A DNA stretch of 64,000 nucleotides from positions 65,333-129,332 of the forward strand of contig NZ_KK211058.1 in the NCBI RefSeq assembly GCF_000620045.1, given 5' to 3'. Source of the DNA: Halomonas halodenitrificans DSM 735. GTDB lineage: Bacteria > Pseudomonadota > Gammaproteobacteria > Pseudomonadales > Halomonadaceae. Below the pieces are notes generated by a model. It did no database searches. It worked only from the letters and a program-made list of their open reading frames with translations, and was not told the origin of the DNA. The translations under genes were made by a program, and so were the position numbers. This document shows positions 28,764 to 38,092 of this stretch, in pieces (position 1 is the first letter of the stretch; each line of letters starts with the position of its first letter).

Positions 28764-29384
28764 ATGAGAAAGTTACTGGCAAGCCTGGCAATCACCATGG
28801 GCGCCGTCGGCGCCGCCCACGCGGACCTCGAGGCCGATGCCGATGCGGCAGCGGGCAAGGAAAAGGCGGTGGCCTGCGCCGCCTGCCACGGCCAGGAAGG
28901 CATCAGCCCCTCGGGCGCCTTCCCCAACCTGGCGGGCCAACAGGCCTCCTATCTGGCCAAGCAGATCATGGATATCCGCGATGGCAACCGCGTGGTGCCC
29001 GAGATGGCCGGCCAGGTGGACAGCTTCTCCGACCAGAATGCCTGGGACGTGGCCAAGTTCTATGCCGACAAGAACGCCGCCCTGGGCCAGGCCGATTCCG
29101 ACGAACTGCTGGTCGAGCACGGCCGTGAGCTCTACCGTGCCGGCGACATGGCCAAGGGCATCCCGGCCTGTGCCGCCTGCCACACACCGACCGGTCAGGG
29201 TATCGGCACGGCGGTCTACCCGGCGCTCTCCGGCCAGCATACCGACTACACCATGGCTACTCTGCAGGACTTCGCCGCCGGTGATCGCGCCAATGATCCT
29301 GCCAGTATCATGCGTGATATCGCTTCCAAGATGAGCGATCGCGACATGGAAGCCGTGGCCAACTATGTACTGGGCCTGAACTGA
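28764..29384 (+). CDS. Diheme cytochrome c4
   Basis: A 206-aa periplasmic or membrane-associated diheme cytochrome. A signal peptide (residues 1 to about 20, ending AHA) is followed by two class I cytochrome c domains, each with a CAACH heme site (VACAACHGQEG and PACAACHTPTG). The internal-duplication layout is that of cytochrome c4, which feeds electrons to terminal oxidases such as cbb3. No RBS-altering feature is seen. It is adjacent to engB, as in Pseudomonas, and a hairpin follows before dsbA. Confidence 0.92.
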   Translation: MRKLLASLAITMGAVGAAHADLEADADAAAGKEKAVACAACHGQEGISPSGAFPNLAGQQASYLAKQIMDIRDGNRVVPEMAGQVDSFSDQNAWDVAKFYADKNAALGQADSDELLVEHGRELYRAGDMAKGIPACAACHTPTGQGIGTAVYPALSGQHTDYTMATLQDFAAGDRANDPASIMRDIASKMSDRDMEAVANYVLGLN

Positions 29385-29435
29385 GGTGCCGGACCTGAAC
29401 TGAGGCCGCCGTTTTTGGCCTGCAAGACATCATTC

Positions 29436-29457
29436 GGGGCGGCCTTCGGGCCGCCCC
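29436..29457 (+). terminator. Hairpin terminator after cytochrome c4
   Basis: GGGGCGGCC, loop TTCG, GGCCGCCCC, then TGTCATATATAT. A perfect 9-bp GC stem about 50 bp past the stop. The U-tract is poor, so it may stabilise the 3' end or terminate only partly. Confidence 0.6.
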
Positions 29458-29560
29458 TGTCATATATATCGTAACGCCTGTCGGGAACCCTGGCTCATCG
29501 CCACGTTCAAAGGCAGCGATACCCGGATACCCCGGAACGTGACTCATCCCAAGGAGAGAG

Positions 29561-30199
29561 ATGCCCATGTTGAAGCCCCTTATGCTTGTGCTCGCCGGCC
29601 TGACACTACCGGGCCTGGCCAGCGCCCAGAACCTGGTGGAGGGCGAGCACTACGAGGTGCTGCCCGAGGCCGTGGAAACCCAGGTGGACGAGGGGCAGAT
29701 CGAGGTCACCGAGGCCTTCTGGTATGGCTGCCCCCACTGCTACAACCTCGAAGAGCCGCTCAACGCCTGGATCGCCGACCTTCCCGACGATATCGACTTC
29801 CAGCGCATGCCGGCCACCATGGGCGGTGACTGGAACCAACATGCCCTGGCCTTCTACGCCGCCGACGAGTTGGGTATCCTCGATGACACCCATAGTGACT
29901 TCTTCCACGCCGTTCATGAGGAGAAGCGCAGCCTGACCGACGTCGGCGCCATTGCCGACTTCTTCAGCGACTACGGCGTCAGCGAGGACGAGGCCCAACA
30001 GGCCCTGAACTCCTTCGCGGTGAAGAGCCGCGTCAACCAGGCGAATGCCCGCATGCGCAGCATGCGCCTGATGGGCGTGCCCGCCCTGATGGTCGACGGC
30101 CGCTATCTGGTGACCCCGAGCAGCGCCGGTAGCCTGGCCAATATGCCGCAGATCGCCGAGGCACTGGTCGATAAAGTTCGCGAGGAGCGTGAAAACTAA
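29561..30199 (+). CDS. dsbA: Periplasmic thiol:disulfide interchange protein DsbA
   Basis: A 212-aa thioredoxin-fold oxidase that introduces disulfides into exported proteins. A signal peptide (about 1-22) precedes the redox site FWYGCPHC with Cys57 and Cys60. The cis-Pro region MGVPALMVDGRYL is present near the C-terminus. AAGGAGAG lies immediately upstream; an ATG two codons later (29567) gives better spacing and is an equally good start. Downstream, the nuclease-family gene begins within or just after its stop. Confidence 0.93.
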   Translation: MPMLKPLMLVLAGLTLPGLASAQNLVEGEHYEVLPEAVETQVDEGQIEVTEAFWYGCPHCYNLEEPLNAWIADLPDDIDFQRMPATMGGDWNQHALAFYAADELGILDDTHSDFFHAVHEEKRSLTDVGAIADFFSDYGVSEDEAQQALNSFAVKSRVNQANARMRSMRLMGVPALMVDGRYLVTPSSAGSLANMPQIAEALVDKVREEREN

Positions 30200-30200
30200 G

Positions 30201-31025
30201 ATGCTCCAACTGGCCGAAGCAAGGATGCCGCCCCTGGAGGGCGGCCACCTCAAGCTGCTCACCTTCAATCTTCAGGTGGGCATTCAGACCTCGGCCTACC
30301 ACCACTACCTGACCCGTAGCTGGCAGCATCTGCTGCCCCATCCTCGGCGGCTGCATCGCCTGGACATGGTCAGCGAGGTGCTGGGGCGCTTCGATGTGGT
30401 GGGGCTCCAGGAAGTGGACGGCGGCAGTTTCCGCTCCAGCCACGTCAACCAGGTGGAGTACCTGGCCACCCATGGCGGCTTCCCCCACCACTTCCAGCAG
30501 CTCAATCGCAATCTGGGTCGCATCGCTCAGCACAGCAATGGCCTGCTGTCGCGGCTTCCCCCGGCCCATGTCGAGGAGCACCAGCTCCCGGGTACCCTAC
30601 CCGGGCGCGGCGCCATCCACGCCCGCTTCGGCGAGGGTCCCGACGCACTCCACCTGTTCGTCGCCCACCTGGCCCTCAGTCATCGAGGCCGGGTTCGCCA
30701 GCTCGATTATCTCTCCGAGATCATCCAGCCGCTACGCCACGTGGTGGTGATGGGCGACCTCAACTGCACCCCCGAGCAGCTCCGTGGCCATCAGCGCTTC
30801 TCGGCCTCGCTGCCGCTTCACCCCGTGCGCCCCCCCTTGAGCTACCCCTCCTGGCAGCCGCGCCGCGCCCTGGACCATATCCTGCTTTCCAACTCCCTGG
30901 AGGCCGATGAGGTTCGCGTGCTCGACCACCTGTTTTCGGATCACCTGCCGATCGCCGTGGACGTTCGCCTGCCGGCCGCCTGCCTGGAGACGCTTCTCGC
31001 GCGGCCGCAAGACACCACCGGCTAG
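30201..31025 (+). CDS. Endonuclease/exonuclease/phosphatase family protein
   Basis: A protein of about 274 aa with the EEP fold: LLTFNLQVG near the N-terminus, GLQEVDGG (metal-binding Glu), VVMGDLNCTP (catalytic Asp/Asn) and SDHLPIAVDV (final Asp-His pair). The family covers DNA repair nucleases, sphingomyelinases and inositol phosphatases, and the specific substrate cannot be inferred. I used the ATG at 30201. A GTG at 30189 overlapping dsbA is possible, since the AGGAG is shared. No signal peptide was seen. Translation probably couples to dsbA. Confidence 0.85.
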   Translation: MLQLAEARMPPLEGGHLKLLTFNLQVGIQTSAYHHYLTRSWQHLLPHPRRLHRLDMVSEVLGRFDVVGLQEVDGGSFRSSHVNQVEYLATHGGFPHHFQQLNRNLGRIAQHSNGLLSRLPPAHVEEHQLPGTLPGRGAIHARFGEGPDALHLFVAHLALSHRGRVRQLDYLSEIIQPLRHVVVMGDLNCTPEQLRGHQRFSASLPLHPVRPPLSYPSWQPRRALDHILLSNSLEADEVRVLDHLFSDHLPIAVDVRLPAACLETLLARPQDTTG

Positions 31026-31103
31026 GCCCAGGAGCCGGCAGTGGGTGACGTCTGATGTCGAATCGGCGAAGATGCGCCTCCTGACCATCCTGCAGGAGGC
31101 GAT

Positions 31104-31649
31104 ATGCCTGATAATCATCCATCGGCCTTGCTCAGAGGGCTCGATGCCGTGACCGACCTGATAGGGCGCACTACCGCCTGGCTGGTACTGGTGATGATGG
31201 TGGTGCAGTTCGCCATCGTGGTGATGCGCTACGTCTTCGGTATCCACAGTATCGCCCTGCAGGAGTCGGTGACGTACATGCACGCCATGGTGTTCATGCT
31301 CGGCGCCGCCTGGACCCTTCACCACGACGGCCATGTGCGCGTGGATATCTTCTATCGCAAGCGTTCGCCGCGTAGCCGTGCCGGCGTCGATCTGTTCGGC
31401 ACTCTTTTCCTGCTGCTGCCGGTCTCGTTCTATATTCTGCTCGGCAGCCTGGGCTATGCCGGCAGCAGCTGGGCGATCCTCGAGCGATCTCCGGACGGCG
31501 GCATCCCCGGCGTCTTCCTGCTCAAGAGCCTGATCCCGGTGATGGCCACACTGCTGATACTGCAGGGCATCGCCCAGCTGATTCGCCAGACTCTGGTCCG
31601 CCGCAGCCGGCTTCCTTCTGGGGCTCCGCACCACGAGGAAGAGTCATGA
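31104..31649 (+). CDS. TRAP transporter small permease (DctQ-like)
   Basis: A 181-aa inner-membrane protein with four hydrophobic helices and the DctQ-family segment QESVTYMHAMVFMLGAAWTLHHDGHVRVDIFY. It partners the large subunit that follows, overlapping it by four bases (ATGA). GGAGG lies before the ATG. No substrate-binding protein gene lies beside this QM pair, so the solute is unknown. Confidence 0.9.
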   Translation: MPDNHPSALLRGLDAVTDLIGRTTAWLVLVMMVVQFAIVVMRYVFGIHSIALQESVTYMHAMVFMLGAAWTLHHDGHVRVDIFYRKRSPRSRAGVDLFGTLFLLLPVSFYILLGSLGYAGSSWAILERSPDGGIPGVFLLKSLIPVMATLLILQGIAQLIRQTLVRRSRLPSGAPHHEEES

Positions 31650-33064
31650 TGCTGACGATGCTGCTTGAACTCTTTCCCCTGCTGCTGTTTGTCACTATCT
31701 GCGGCGTACTGATGCTCGGCTATCCGGTGGCCCTGTCGCTTGCGGGCACCGCCCTGTTCTTTGCCGGCCTCGGCGTGACGCTGACTCACCTGGGAGTCCC
31801 CGTTCCCTTCGAGGCGGGCTACCTGAGCGCCATGCCCAACCGCCTCTATGGCATCATGACGAATCAGACACTGCTGGCAGTCCCATTGTTCGTGTTGATG
31901 GGAGTTCTGCTGGAGAAGTCGCGTGTCGCCGAGACGCTGCTCGATGCCATGGCGCTGGCCTTCGGCGCCCTGCGCGGTGGGCTGGGCATCGCCGTGGTGT
32001 TGGTCGGCACCCTGCTGGCCGCCTCCACGGGTATCGTCGGCGCCACCGTGGTGACCATGGGGCTGCTGTCGCTTCCCACCATGCTCAAGCGCGGGTACTC
32101 GCCGTCACTCGCGACCGGCAGCATCTGCGCCACCGGCACCCTCGGGCAGATCATCCCCCCCTCCATCGCCCTGGTGCTGCTCGGCGATGTGCTCTCCAAT
32201 GCCTATCAGCAGGCTCAATTGGCGATGGGCGTCTGGAGCCCCAAGACTCTCTCGGTGGGTGACCTCTTTATCGGTGCGCTGATTCCGGGACTCCTGCTGG
32301 TGGCGGCCTATATGCTCTATGTGACCCTTACCGCCTGGCTGAAGCCCGATCTGGCCCCGCCGGTGGACCGCCAGGCACTGATGGAGGAGCTGGGTCACAG
32401 TGGCAGCATCTGGCCACTGCTGTTCAAGGGCTTGCTGCCGCCGGTGCTGCTGATCGTCGCCGTACTGGGCTCGATCCTCGGCGGCTTCGCCACCCCTACC
32501 GAGGCCTCGGCGGTGGGCGCCTTCGGCGCCTTCCTGCTGGCCCTGGCCAATCGGCGTCTGAACCTCAGGATGCTGCGCGATGTGGTTCACTCCACCGCTC
32601 AGGTCACCAGCATGGTGTTCTTGATCCTGATCGGTGCCGCCCTGTTCTCGCTGGTATTTCGCGCCTTCGGCGGCGAGGAACTGATCGTCGAGCTGTTCGA
32701 TTCGCTGCCCGGCGGTGTAGTGGGCGCCACCCTGGTGGTCATGCTGGTAATCTTTTTTCTCGGCTTTATTCTCGACTTTATCGAGATCACCTTCGTGGTG
32801 GTCCCCATCATCGGCCCGGTATTGCTGGCCATGGGGCTCGACCCCATCTGGCTGGGCATCATGATCGCGGTGAACCTGCAGACCTCGTTTCTGACACCAC
32901 CCTTCGGCTTCGCGCTCTTCTATCTGCGCGGCGTCACGCCTGAGTCGGTGCCCACCTCGGCGATCTACCGCGGGGTGATCCCCTTCATCCTGATCCAGCT
33001 CGGCATGCTGCTGGCCCTGGCACTGTTCCCGCAACTCGCCACCTGGCTACCCTCGGTGGTGTAA
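31646..33064 (+). CDS. TRAP transporter large permease (DctM-like)
   Basis: A 472-aa polytopic protein of the DctM/ion-transporter superfamily that carries the sodium-coupled transport step. Motifs [36 protein letters not shown] and [15 protein letters not shown] are typical, with about 12 hydrophobic segments. It is longer than the 427-aa DctM at 38093 and belongs to the longer subgroup, annotated in databases as mannitol/chloroaromatic-like from memory. thiD follows after 43 bp. Confidence 0.9.
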   Translation: MMLTMLLELFPLLLFVTICGVLMLGYPVALSLAGTALFFAGLGVTLTHLGVPVPFEAGYLSAMPNRLYGIMTNQTLLAVPLFVLMGVLLEKSRVAETLLDAMALAFGALRGGLGIAVVLVGTLLAASTGIVGATVVTMGLLSLPTMLKRGYSPSLATGSICATGTLGQIIPPSIALVLLGDVLSNAYQQAQLAMGVWSPKTLSVGDLFIGALIPGLLLVAAYMLYVTLTAWLKPDLAPPVDRQALMEELGHSGSIWPLLFKGLLPPVLLIVAVLGSILGGFATPTEASAVGAFGAFLLALANRRLNLRMLRDVVHSTAQVTSMVFLILIGAALFSLVFRAFGGEELIVELFDSLPGGVVGATLVVMLVIFFLGFILDFIEITFVVVPIIGPVLLAMGLDPIWLGIMIAVNLQTSFLTPPFGFALFYLRGVTPESVPTSAIYRGVIPFILIQLGMLLALALFPQLATWLPSVV

Positions 33065-33107
33065 TCTTCCGATATCGCTCCATAGATCCAGTGACGACAA
33101 GGAAGCC

Positions 33108-33920
33108 ATGATTCTCTCCGACCCGATTCCCAACGCCCTGACCATCGCCGGCTCCGACCCCTCCGGCGGCGCCGGCATCCAGGCCGACCTCAAGACCCTC
33201 TCGGCGCTGGGTGCCTATGCGACCAGCGTCATCACCGCCCTGACCGCCCAGAACACTCGCGGCGTCAGCGGGGTCCATCCGGTACCCGCGGACTTTATCG
33301 CCGCCCAGCTCGAGGCCCTGCTCGACGACGTCCGCCTCGATGCGACCAAGATCGGCATGGTGGCCAGCCGTGAGGTCGCCGAGGTGATCCGCGATGCCCT
33401 GGTGCAACGCCGCCCGAGCTGGATAGTGCTCGACCCGGTCATGGTGGCCAAGAGTGGCGATATCCTGGTCGATGACGCCGGTATCCGTGCGGTGCGCGAG
33501 GTGCTGGTGCCCATGGCGGATCTGATCACTCCCAACCTGCCCGAAGCCGCGGTGCTGCTGGACGCCCCGGCCCCGGTCGACCGAGCCGGCATGCTGGCGA
33601 TGGCCCCGGCACTGCGCGAACTGGGCGCCGGGGCCACCCTGCTCAAGGGGGGGCATCTACGCGGCGAGGAGTGCCCCGACCTGCTGGTCACCGCCGAGGC
33701 GGCCACCTGGATCGAGGGCGCCCGGGTCGATACCGCCAACCTCCACGGCACCGGCTGCACCCTCTCCTCGGCGATCACCGCACGCCTGGCCCGGGGCGAA
33801 TCCCTCCAGGAAGCGGTGGCCTCGGCCAAGCGCTGGCTGGGCGCGGCGCTGGTCGCGAGCCCTCGGCTGGATGTCGGGAGTGGGCGCGGGCCGGTGCACC
33901 ACTTCCATGCCTGGTGGTAG
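33108..33920 (+). CDS. thiD: Hydroxymethylpyrimidine/phosphomethylpyrimidine kinase
   Basis: A 270-aa ribokinase-fold enzyme that phosphorylates HMP and HMP-P in thiamine synthesis. The N-terminal [19 protein letters not shown] and the C-terminal anion-hole motif [12 protein letters not shown] with its catalytic aspartate region are diagnostic. There is no TPP riboswitch upstream (only 43 bp separate it from dctM). The last 25 residues are a short extension beyond the usual end. Confidence 0.93.
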   Translation: MILSDPIPNALTIAGSDPSGGAGIQADLKTLSALGAYATSVITALTAQNTRGVSGVHPVPADFIAAQLEALLDDVRLDATKIGMVASREVAEVIRDALVQRRPSWIVLDPVMVAKSGDILVDDAGIRAVREVLVPMADLITPNLPEAAVLLDAPAPVDRAGMLAMAPALRELGAGATLLKGGHLRGEECPDLLVTAEAATWIEGARVDTANLHGTGCTLSSAITARLARGESLQEAVASAKRWLGAALVASPRLDVGSGRGPVHHFHAWW

Positions 33921-34018
33921 CCTCCAGCCCGACGATCCGCTCGGCCGGTGCGACGCTGCGCGGCGTTCATGATTCCAGGGCGGCAAGAATAAACAGGAGG
34001 CTAGAAGAGGAGGCAAGA

Positions 34019-34456
34019 ATGAAGGCATTGATCCAGCGAGTGACCCACGCCAGCGTCGAGGTGGAAGGCCGCGTCGTGGGCGCCATCGACCACGGCCTGC
34101 TGGCCCTGGTCGGAGTCGAGAAGGGCGACGACGAGGCCGCGGTGGAGCGGCTGCTCCACAAGCTGCTGCACTATCGGGTATTCGGCGACGCCGAAGGCAA
34201 GATGAACCTCAACCTGCAGCAGGTAGACGGCGGCCTGCTGCTGGTGTCCCAGTTCACCCTGGCCGCCGACACCCGCAAGGGGCTGCGCCCCGGTTTCTCC
34301 AGCGCGGCCCCGCCCGCCGATGGCGACCGCCTCTTCCATCGACTGCTGGAGCGTGCCGAGGCCGCCTGGCCGAAGGTCGCCAGCGGGGAATTCGCCGCCG
34401 ACATGCGGGTCGCACTGGTCAATGACGGCCCGGTGACCTTCCTGCTGGAAAGCTGA
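34019..34456 (+). CDS. dtd: D-aminoacyl-tRNA deacylase
   Basis: A 145-aa homodimeric enzyme that removes D-amino acids mischarged on tRNA. The signatures are [17 protein letters not shown] at the N-terminus, [12 protein letters not shown] (the SQFT motif) and the C-terminal [11 protein letters not shown] with the GPxT motif. The start at 34019 has AGGAGG nine bases upstream; the longer in-frame extension into thiD is spurious. Confidence 0.96.
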   Translation: MKALIQRVTHASVEVEGRVVGAIDHGLLALVGVEKGDDEAAVERLLHKLLHYRVFGDAEGKMNLNLQQVDGGLLLVSQFTLAADTRKGLRPGFSSAAPPADGDRLFHRLLERAEAAWPKVASGEFAADMRVALVNDGPVTFLLES

Positions 34457-34457
34457 C

Positions 34458-34667
34458 GGGGGCCGAAGGCCAGCCCCCTGAGCATCGCCGGGCAAGCACG
34501 AGTCGCGACCCCCGGGTTGAAACCCTGCCGCCTCGCTCGCGACTTGTCCGTCGGGTCACAACATAATCCCTCACGGGTGACCCTCGCTCGCCATCCCTGG
34601 CGATCGCCGGACGTCGCTTCGCTTGCGCCAGCAACCCGGGGTATATGTCGCTTTTCGTGCTTGCCCG
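34458..34667. repeat. Hairpin-rich inverted-repeat element between dtd and yheS
   Basis: Left arm 34489-34519 (CGGGCAAGCACGA ... CCCGGGTTG) is the imperfect complement of right arm 34632-34667 (CAACCCGGG ... TCGTGCTTGCCCG), enclosing about 112 bp. Inside are smaller palindromes: GGGTCAC/GTGACCC and TCGCCA-TCCC-TGGCGA. A GGGGGC/GCCCCC hairpin (34458-34478) precedes it, just past dtd. The whole could fold into one branched structure. It contains no ORF and resembles a MITE- or REP-type element or a bidirectional terminator between convergent genes. Confidence 0.6.
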
Positions 34668-34694
34668 GCTCTCCCAGACACAGACACAGACACC

Positions 34695-36647
34695 TCAGCC
34701 ACCGAGTTCGGCCTCCATGGCTTCCAGGGCCTCCTCGGCGGCGAGCCAGTCCGCCTCCAGGTCGTCGAGCCGGGACTTTAGCTCGCCCTGGCGGGCCAGG
34801 GTCGTGGTGAGCTCGTCCTTGCGGGCGGGGTCGGTATAGAGCTCGGCATCGCCCAGGGCCTCCTCCACCCCGGCGAGCTCGGCCTGGATCTTCTCCATGG
34901 CCTGCTCGGCGCGGTCGCGCTGCTTCTTCAACGGGCGCAGCTTCTCGCGCAACTCGGCGGCGGCGCGACGCGACGCCTTGCGATCCTCCCGGGGCGCGCC
35001 TTCCTCGGCCTGACGCTCCGCCTTGTCGCCTCGAGCCTCGCGCCGCTCACCCTCCAGACGCGCCTTGAGCCAGGCGCGATAGTCCTCGAGGTCGCCGTCG
35101 AAGGGCTCCACCCGGTGATCGGCCACCCGCCAGAACTCGTCCACGCTGGCCCGCAGCAGATGGCGGTCGTGGGAGACGATGATCACCGTGCCCTCGAAGC
35201 CTGCCAGGGCCTCGGTCAGCGCCTCGCGCATCTCGAGGTCCAGGTGGTTGGTCGGCTCATCGAGCAGCAGCAGGTTAGGCTTCTGCCAGGCCACCAGGGA
35301 AAGCGCCAGGCGCGCCTTCTCTCCCCCCGAGAAGCGCCCCACCTCACCGAAGACATCGTCGCCCGGGAACCCGAAGCCACCCAGGAAGTTGCGGATCTCC
35401 TGGTCACTGGCGGTAGGCGACAGGCGCTGCACATGCATGAAGGGCGTGGCGGCGAGATCCAGCCCCTCCAGCTGGTGCTGGGCAAAGTAGCCAACCTTGA
35501 GGTGTTCGCCCGCGATGCGCTTGCCGGAGAGCAGCGCAAGCTCCCCGGTGAGAGTCTTGATCAACGTCGACTTGCCGGCACCATTGGGGCCCAGCAGGCC
35601 GATGCGCTGGCCAGGCAGCAGCGTCAGCTTGACGCCGTCGAGCTGGACCTTCTCTGTCCCCGGCGCCTCGCCCCGGGGACGATATCCCAGCCGCGCCTCG
35701 TCCAGCACCAGCAGCGGATGGGACGTCTTGTCCGCGGCGGGCAGGCTGAAGTGGAAGGGCGAATCGGCGTGGGCCACGGCGATATCGCCCATGCGCTCGA
35801 GCATCTTCAGGCGACTCTGGGCCGCGCGGGCCTTGGTGGCCTTGGCGCGGAAGCGTGCCACGAAGCGCTCGATCTCCTCCCGCCGCGCCTGCTGCTTGGC
35901 GGCCTCGGCCTGCTGCAGCGCCAGCTTCTCGGCCCGGGTACGCTCGAAGGTGGTGTAGTTACCACGATAGAGCTCCAGGGAGCGGCGATCGAAATGCACG
36001 ATGCAGTCACACACCGCGTCCAGGAAGTCGCGGTCGTGGGAGATCAGCAGCAGGGTCCCGGGATAGCGCGCAAGCCACTGCTCGAGCCACAGCAGGGCAT
36101 CGAGGTCGAGGTGGTTGGTGGGCTCGTCCAGCAGCAGCAGGTCGGAGGGCATGAACAGGGTGCGCGCCAGGTTGACGCGCATCCGCCAGCCCCCGGAGAA
36201 AGACGACAGGGGTCGATCCAGATCCTGCTGCGAGAAGCCGAGGCCCACCAGCAGCTGGGCGGCCTTGGCCGGCGCGCTGTAGCCGTCCAGGGCCTCGATG
36301 ACCCCATGCAGCTCGGCCTCGCGGTGGTCGTCGCCCGCCTGGCGGGCCGCCTCCAGAGCCTGCTCGGCACGGCGCAGTTCGGCGTGGCCGTCGAGGACAT
36401 GGTCGAGCAGCGAGCGCGACAGCGCCTCCACCTCCTGGGCCATATGGGCGATGCGCTGGCCGCCGCTCATCTCGACATCGCCGCGATCCGGCATCAGTTC
36501 GCCGAGCAGCAGCTTGAACAGGCTCGACTTTCCGGCGCCGTTGGGGCCGACGATCCCCGCCTTGTGGCCGGCGTGCAGGGTAAGGTCAGCGCCCTCCAGC
36601 AGGGCCTGGGTGCCGCGTTGCAGGGAAACTTGACGCAGTGAGATCAT
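34695..36647 (-). CDS. yheS: ABC-F family ATPase, YheS-like
   Basis: A 650-aa soluble protein with two ABC nucleotide-binding domains and no membrane segments. Walker A motifs are GPNGAGKSS and GPNGAGKST, signatures FSGGWRMR and FSGGEKAR, and Walker B plus DEPTNHLDL occurs twice. The linker (FVARFRAKATKARAAQSRLK) and the C-terminal coiled coil match E. coli YheS closely. ABC-F proteins act on the ribosome during translation. The ATG at 36647 (MISLRQVSLQRG) agrees with homologues; an upstream in-frame ATG adds 26 unrelated residues. Confidence 0.93.
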   Translation of the reverse strand: MISLRQVSLQRGTQALLEGADLTLHAGHKAGIVGPNGAGKSSLFKLLLGELMPDRGDVEMSGGQRIAHMAQEVEALSRSLLDHVLDGHAELRRAEQALEAARQAGDDHREAELHGVIEALDGYSAPAKAAQLLVGLGFSQQDLDRPLSSFSGGWRMRVNLARTLFMPSDLLLLDEPTNHLDLDALLWLEQWLARYPGTLLLISHDRDFLDAVCDCIVHFDRRSLELYRGNYTTFERTRAEKLALQQAEAAKQQARREEIERFVARFRAKATKARAAQSRLKMLERMGDIAVAHADSPFHFSLPAADKTSHPLLVLDEARLGYRPRGEAPGTEKVQLDGVKLTLLPGQRIGLLGPNGAGKSTLIKTLTGELALLSGKRIAGEHLKVGYFAQHQLEGLDLAATPFMHVQRLSPTASDQEIRNFLGGFGFPGDDVFGEVGRFSGGEKARLALSLVAWQKPNLLLLDEPTNHLDLEMREALTEALAGFEGTVIIVSHDRHLLRASVDEFWRVADHRVEPFDGDLEDYRAWLKARLEGERREARGDKAERQAEEGAPREDRKASRRAAAELREKLRPLKKQRDRAEQAMEKIQAELAGVEEALGDAELYTDPARKDELTTTLARQGELKSRLDDLEADWLAAEEALEAMEAELGG

Positions 36648-36704
36648 GCAGGCTCCATTCGACAATATGTAAGGCTGCCCCTCGGCAAAGGCGACAACCG
36701 TGTC

Positions 36705-37220
36705 ATGACAGCTGATTCTACCCAATCACCCTATGCCTTGAGCATCCCCGATGCTCTCTGGCAGTACGCCCTGGCACGATATGGCGACCCAACGGTTGCC
36801 GATGCCTGCCTCGAGCTCCAGGATCGCGCCGGTGCCGACGTATGCGAACTGCTGTGGCTGGGCTGGCTCGATCATCTCGGCCGGGTACCGGACGCCGATG
36901 CAGCCGCGGTCCTGGCTCCGATTCGTCTGCATCAGGCTTGCAGGACTCGTCCTCTGCGCGCTCGGCGGCGCGCATTGAAACCCATCGCCCGCCCTGGTTC
37001 ACCGCTGGAGGAGTGGCGTGAACGCCTCAAGCGCGCCGAACTGGCCGCCGAACGCCAGGCGCTGGCCCGCCTGCAGGCGATAACCGAGCGCGGAGAAGGT
37101 GTGCGCCTTTGGCGCCGGCAGGATGGCGACCTCTACACCCGTCTATACCGGCATCTGGCACCATTCGATACCGCACTTGTCGGCTCGTTGACAGCGCTGG
37201 CGAATCGCCTGCCGCGATGA
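36705..37220 (+). CDS. TIGR02444 family protein
   Basis: A 171-aa protein with the pattern LWQYALARYGDPTVADACLELQDRAGADVCELLWLGWLDHLG (residues about 19-59), characteristic of the TIGR02444/DUF2390 family often found beside yheS-type ABC-F genes. The mid region is Arg-rich and helical. Function unknown. It is divergent from yheS with a 57-bp gap that must hold both promoters. Confidence 0.85.
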   Translation: MTADSTQSPYALSIPDALWQYALARYGDPTVADACLELQDRAGADVCELLWLGWLDHLGRVPDADAAAVLAPIRLHQACRTRPLRARRRALKPIARPGSPLEEWRERLKRAELAAERQALARLQAITERGEGVRLWRRQDGDLYTRLYRHLAPFDTALVGSLTALANRLPR

Positions 37221-37403
37221 TTTCGCGTTGACTCCTCTAGCCATTTCGGGTCCGCCAGCATGTGGCACTGCGTTCACAAAGCCTGTAAGTTCAAAAGTGA
37301 AGGACTACCCTTGATGCACGAGCAATGCTGTCTATGACTTTCAGGCACAAGGCGAACGCGGTCCGGTTCGCGTCGTCCTGATACAACAAGGAAAGCGTGC
37401 AAC

Positions 37404-37991
37404 ATGAATCGAACCTCCTCCAGCGGCAAGCCCCAAAAGCGTCCAAACAGCCTGCTAGGCATGCTTAATATTCTTGATTGGTGGCTGGGTGCGGTAGAAA
37501 AGACCATCCTGGCCGGCAGTATTCTCGCCATGGCACTGTTGATGAGCACCCACGTGGTCAGCAACCTGGTCTTCCAGCAGGGCATTCCGGGAACCTACGA
37601 AGTCACCGAAATGCTGATCGTGGTGATCACCTTCGTGGGGGTAAGCTACGCGGCACGCCACGCGCGTCACATCAGCATGTCCGCCCTCTACGAGCAGCTC
37701 AGCGGGCGACTCCGCAAGATTCTTCTGATCGTCATCTGCGTCGGCACGGCCGTCCTGATGTTCTATTTTGCCTACAAGTCCATCGGCTACGTCTCGGTAC
37801 TCCACGAGCGCGGGCGCACCAGCTCCTCGCTGCATATCCCCATGTGGATGGTATATACGGCACTGCCCATCGGCTTCAGCCTCGCCGGCATTCAGTACCT
37901 CCTGACCGCTACACGCAACCTGATCAGCAAGGAGATCTACCGCAACTTCAGGGAAAAGGAAGAGTACTCAGATGTGCCAACGGACGACTGA
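37404..37991 (+). CDS. TRAP transporter small permease (DctQ-like)
   Basis: A 195-aa membrane protein with four predicted helices (about residues 30-55, 65-85, 105-130 and 145-170) and the DctQ-type segment TYEVTEMLIVVITFVGVSYAARHARHISM. It has charged N- and C-termini. The upstream 183-bp gap contains a small TTCA-AAAG-TGAA palindrome (near 37292) that could be an operator. The large subunit follows 101 bp later, and the likely binding protein lies convergent at 39734. Confidence 0.88.
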   Translation: MNRTSSSGKPQKRPNSLLGMLNILDWWLGAVEKTILAGSILAMALLMSTHVVSNLVFQQGIPGTYEVTEMLIVVITFVGVSYAARHARHISMSALYEQLSGRLRKILLIVICVGTAVLMFYFAYKSIGYVSVLHERGRTSSSLHIPMWMVYTALPIGFSLAGIQYLLTATRNLISKEIYRNFREKEEYSDVPTDD

Positions 37992-38092
37992 CAGCCGCAG
38001 CACGGTCGGGCCGCATATCTCCGATGCCGCCTTCCGGGGGAGACGCGCGTCATGATTAACGACATAGCAAAAACAACGCTGAGGATAACCGC

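Noticed and set aside
33065..33107. TPP riboswitch before thiD
   Set aside because: Only 43 bp separate dctM and thiD, too short for the aptamer, and no THI-box sequence is seen.
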